DNA from: Clostridia bacterium
GTDB lineage: Bacteria > Bacillota_A > Clostridia > Christensenellales > Aristaeellaceae
Reading direction: 5' to 3'
Assembly (NCBI GenBank): GCA_900754775.1
Contig: CAAEDZ010000039.1
Location: 1 to 8,018 of the forward strand
Length of the DNA stretch: 8,018 nt
Part shown: positions 6,906 through 8,018 of the stretch, piece by piece
How positions within the stretch are numbered: position 1 is the first letter of the stretch
How the letters are laid out: each line of letters opens with the position of its first letter
Notes under the pieces: model-generated
The model's input: the letters and a program-made list of their open reading frames with translations, nothing else
The model's database searches: none
What the model was told of the DNA's origin: nothing
Position numbers and translations under genes: made by a program

Positions 6906-7118
6906 ATGGCTATCATCGTCAATCTGGACGTCATGCTCGCCAAGCGCAAGATGCGCCTGACGGAGCTTTCCGAGAAGGTGGGGGTCACCATGGCCAACCT
7001 CTCCATCCTCAAGACCGGCAAGGCGCGCGCGGTGCGCTTTTCCACGCTGGACGCCATCTGCAAGGCCCTGAACTGCCAGCCTGGCGACATCCTTGAATAC
7101 CGGGACGAAGAGGAATGA
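6906..7118 (+). CDS. Small Cro/CI (XRE)-type helix-turn-helix regulator, YozG-like (70 aa)
   Basis: The start has AGGAGG (6894-6899) six bases upstream, and this motif shares bases with the stop of the DUF2975 gene. The protein is essentially a single helix-turn-helix domain. 'MRLTELSEKVGVTMANLSILKTGKARAVRFSTLDAICKALNCQPGDILEY' covers helices 2-5, with the recognition helix around residues 28-37. The ending 'CQPGDILEY' is typical of this subfamily. It binds DNA in the cytoplasm, most likely as a dimer, and probably controls its own operon. The target site is not identified. Its TGA overlaps the vanZ-like ATG (ATGA), so the two are translationally coupled. Confidence 0.93.
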   Translation: MAIIVNLDVMLAKRKMRLTELSEKVGVTMANLSILKTGKARAVRFSTLDAICKALNCQPGDILEYRDEEE

Positions 7119-7645
7119 GCCTCGCGGGTATCCTTGAATTGCTCCGCCCCGCGCTGCTGTTCGCGCTGGGATGTGCGGCGCTGTGGGCGCTGCTTCGCCG
7201 GGCGATCTTGCGAGGAGAACGCAAGGCGCGTCGCGAGGCGCTTTATGCCCTGACGGTGTTCTATCTGGCGGCGCTGGTGGAGATCATCGCCCTGCGCTTC
7301 GGGCGGCCCGCCGCACGCGTCGCGCCGCAGCTTGTTCCCCTGCGCACGACGCTGGAACAGTGGCGCGCCGGGGCGTGGCCGTTCGTCTACCACGCGGTGG
7401 GCAACCTCATCTGGTTCATGCCGCTGGGGCTGCTTTTGCCCATGCTGCGGCCAAGCGCGCGGTGGTGGCAGGCCCTGCTTCTCGGGGCGGGGCTTTCCTT
7501 TCTGGTGGAGGGGTATCAGTGGCTGTTTGGCACGGGCACGCCGGACGTGGACGACGTGCTTCTCAACGCGCTGGGGGCGCTGCTGGGCTATGGGCTTTGG
7601 CGCCTTGTCCGGCGCGTCAACGTTAAATCTTGCGGCAGCGCTTGA
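7115..7645 (+). CDS. VanZ-family membrane protein (176 aa)
   Basis: It starts within an ATGA overlap with the regulator gene. GAGGA lies directly upstream at poor spacing, so expression probably relies on coupling. Hydrophobic helices are at about residues 9-29, 42-61, 93-111, 118-137 and 147-163. VanZ-like hallmarks are 'LVPLRTTL' (73-80), 'GNLIWFMPLGLLLP' (96-109) and 'SFLVEGYQWLFGTGTPDVDDVLLNALGALLGY', with the conserved Glu132, Gln135, Asp146/Asp147 and Asn151. VanZ itself gives low-level teicoplanin resistance, but most chromosomal homologues have no proven role. With no other van genes here, a resistance function should not be assumed. It forms an operon with the DUF2975 protein and the regulator. 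Its TGA (7643-7645) lies inside the -35 box of the thrS promoter, so no terminator separates the two units. Confidence 0.9.
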   Translation: MSLAGILELLRPALLFALGCAALWALLRRAILRGERKARREALYALTVFYLAALVEIIALRFGRPAARVAPQLVPLRTTLEQWRAGAWPFVYHAVGNLIWFMPLGLLLPMLRPSARWWQALLLGAGLSFLVEGYQWLFGTGTPDVDDVLLNALGALLGYGLWRLVRRVNVKSCGSA

Positions 7646-7670
7646 CAGCTGTGGGTGCGGAAACTATACT
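7642..7670 (+). promoter_or_regulatory. Near-consensus promoter of the T-box/thrS unit
   Basis: A perfect -35 TTGACA (7642-7647), a 17-base spacer and -10 TATACT (7665-7670, one mismatch). The likely start is near A7677. The -35 box contains the stop codon of the vanZ-like gene. Confidence 0.9.
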
Positions 7671-7676
7671 GATTGC

Positions 7677-7902
7677 ATGGATTTCCGTCGGGATGACGGG
7701 GACACGGGCTGTTCAAACGAAGCGGCAGAGAGGGCGCGCCGGAGGCTGCGAGCGCGTCTCGCCCACGCGGATGGCTTACCACCCACCGACCGGCGGCGCG
7801 CGGGGCGCGATACAGCCCCAGTGAGACACAAGTTGGGTGGAACCACGGGCTTTTGGCTCGTCCCTTCGCGGGGACGGGCCTGATTTTTTGGGAGGTAGAA
7901 AC
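7677..7902 (+). ncRNA. T-box riboswitch (tRNA-Thr sensing) in the thrS leader
   Basis: This leader binds tRNA-Thr and lets transcription continue only if the tRNA is uncharged. Stem I: base helix 7685-7691 with 7790-7796; kink-turn GATGA (7692-7696) opposite GA (7788-7789); CGG/CCG helix; specifier loop containing ACC (7778-7780) followed by A; upper helix 7708-7714 with 7769-7775, which closes directly next to the specifier loop. AGAGAGG (7727-7733) matches the AG bulge, and GCTGCGAGC near 7745-7753 the distal loop. Stem III: GGGGC (7802-7806) with GCCCC (7815-7819). Antiterminator: GGG 7835-7837 with CCC 7862-7864; bulge TGGAACC 7838-7844; ACGGGC 7845-7850 with GCTCGT 7856-7861. The bulge would pair with a tRNA ending UCCA. 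Only five bases separate Stem I and Stem III, so Stem II and the IIA/B pseudoknot appear absent. Pairings were made by eye. Confidence 0.95.
7855..7889 (+). terminator. Intrinsic terminator of the T-box switch
   Basis: A 10-bp stem, GGCTCGTCCC (7855-7864) with GGGACGGGCC (7871-7880) and one G-U pair, has a 6-base loop and is followed by TGA and six T (7884-7889). Its 5' arm is the same segment that forms the 3' side of the antiterminator, so the two folds exclude each other. Confidence 0.95.
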
Positions 7903-8018
7903 ATGAAGCTGGTCATCAACGGTCAGGAAATGGAATTTGCCGAGGGCGCGAGCGCGCTGGACGTGCTGGAAAAGCTGCCCAAGGAGGTAAAAAAGGAAGC
8001 GCTGGTGGCGCGCCACAA
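7903..8018 (+). CDS. thrS: Threonyl-tRNA synthetase, N-terminal fragment (TGS domain), cut by window edge
   Basis: The ATG has GGGAGG (7890-7895) seven bases upstream, directly after the T-box terminator. Only 38 codons are in the window. The peptide 'MKLVINGQEMEFAEGASALDVL' then 'KEALVAR' matches the TGS domain at the start of bacterial ThrRS (strand, turn, 'F.EG.SALDV', then 'K.ALVA'). The full enzyme charges tRNA-Thr with threonine in the cytoplasm. TGS domains also occur in RelA/SpoT and Obg-like GTPases. The N-terminal position and a T-box with a Thr (ACC) specifier make ThrRS by far the best call. Expression should rise when charged tRNA-Thr is scarce. Confidence 0.93.
   Translation, partial: MKLVINGQEMEFAEGASALDVLEKLPKEVKKEALVARH

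Noticed and set aside
6898..6909. GGCGCGCCATGG at the regulator start, resembling an engineered AscI/NcoI junction
   Set aside because: GGCGCGCC also occurs near 5488 and 7733, as expected by chance in GC-rich DNA, and the flanking operon structure is natural.
6392..7393. Minus-strand frame of 333 codons opposite the DUF2975-regulator-vanZ operon
   Set aside because: Gln/Arg-rich shadow product without motifs; the three plus-strand genes have strong ribosome binding sites, coupling and family signatures.
7115..7645. VanZ-like gene as part of a glycopeptide resistance cluster
   Set aside because: No vanH, vanA, vanX, vanS or vanR homologue is in the window, and VanZ-family proteins are widespread in chromosomes without resistance.

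Overview
The window is high-GC DNA that reads like a Gram-positive member of the Firmicutes/Clostridia, probably an uncultured or gut-type lineage. This is inferred from the T-box leader in front of threonyl-tRNA synthetase, a DUF2975 plus small Cro/CI-type regulator pair, a VanZ-family protein, strong AGGAGG-type ribosome binding sites, and export signals without any outer-membrane component. No phage, IS, CRISPR or rRNA/tRNA gene is visible. No gene-free stretch exceeds 300 bases.

Left part, bases 1-5463, minus strand. Three exported-protein genes are tightly packed. They are, in transcription order: a 745-residue secreted protein with repeat-rich Pro/Thr/Ser stalks, Ig-like modules and a polyglycine hinge; a 384-residue HlyD-type adaptor-like protein, joined by an ATGA overlap; and, after 20 bases, a long protein combining an N-terminal beta-propeller-like region with a C-terminal ABC-type solute-binding domain. 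The last gene runs off the left edge. Together they look like one envelope-associated system of unknown function. It is the most likely place in this window for undescribed biology.

Middle, bases 5464-6418. A classical short-chain dehydrogenase/reductase with a complete Asn-Ser-Tyr-Lys catalytic set lies on the minus strand, 115 bases upstream of the exported operon. A 29-base interrupted palindrome sits in that gap. The 135-base region 6284-6418 holds divergent promoters: an extended -10 promoter for the dehydrogenase, and TTTACC-17-TATAAT for the rightward operon.

Right part, bases 6419-8018, plus strand. A three-gene membrane/regulator operon encodes a DUF2975 membrane protein, a 70-residue helix-turn-helix regulator and a VanZ-family membrane protein. 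The vanZ-like stop codon lies inside the -35 box of a near-consensus promoter (TTGACA-17-TATACT). That promoter drives a T-box riboswitch and thrS, of which only the first 38 codons are in view. The T-box can be folded by eye. It has a Stem I with kink-turn motif and an ACC (Thr) specifier, a short Stem III, the T-box bulge TGGAACC, and mutually exclusive antiterminator and terminator helices. It appears to lack Stem II and the IIA/B pseudoknot.
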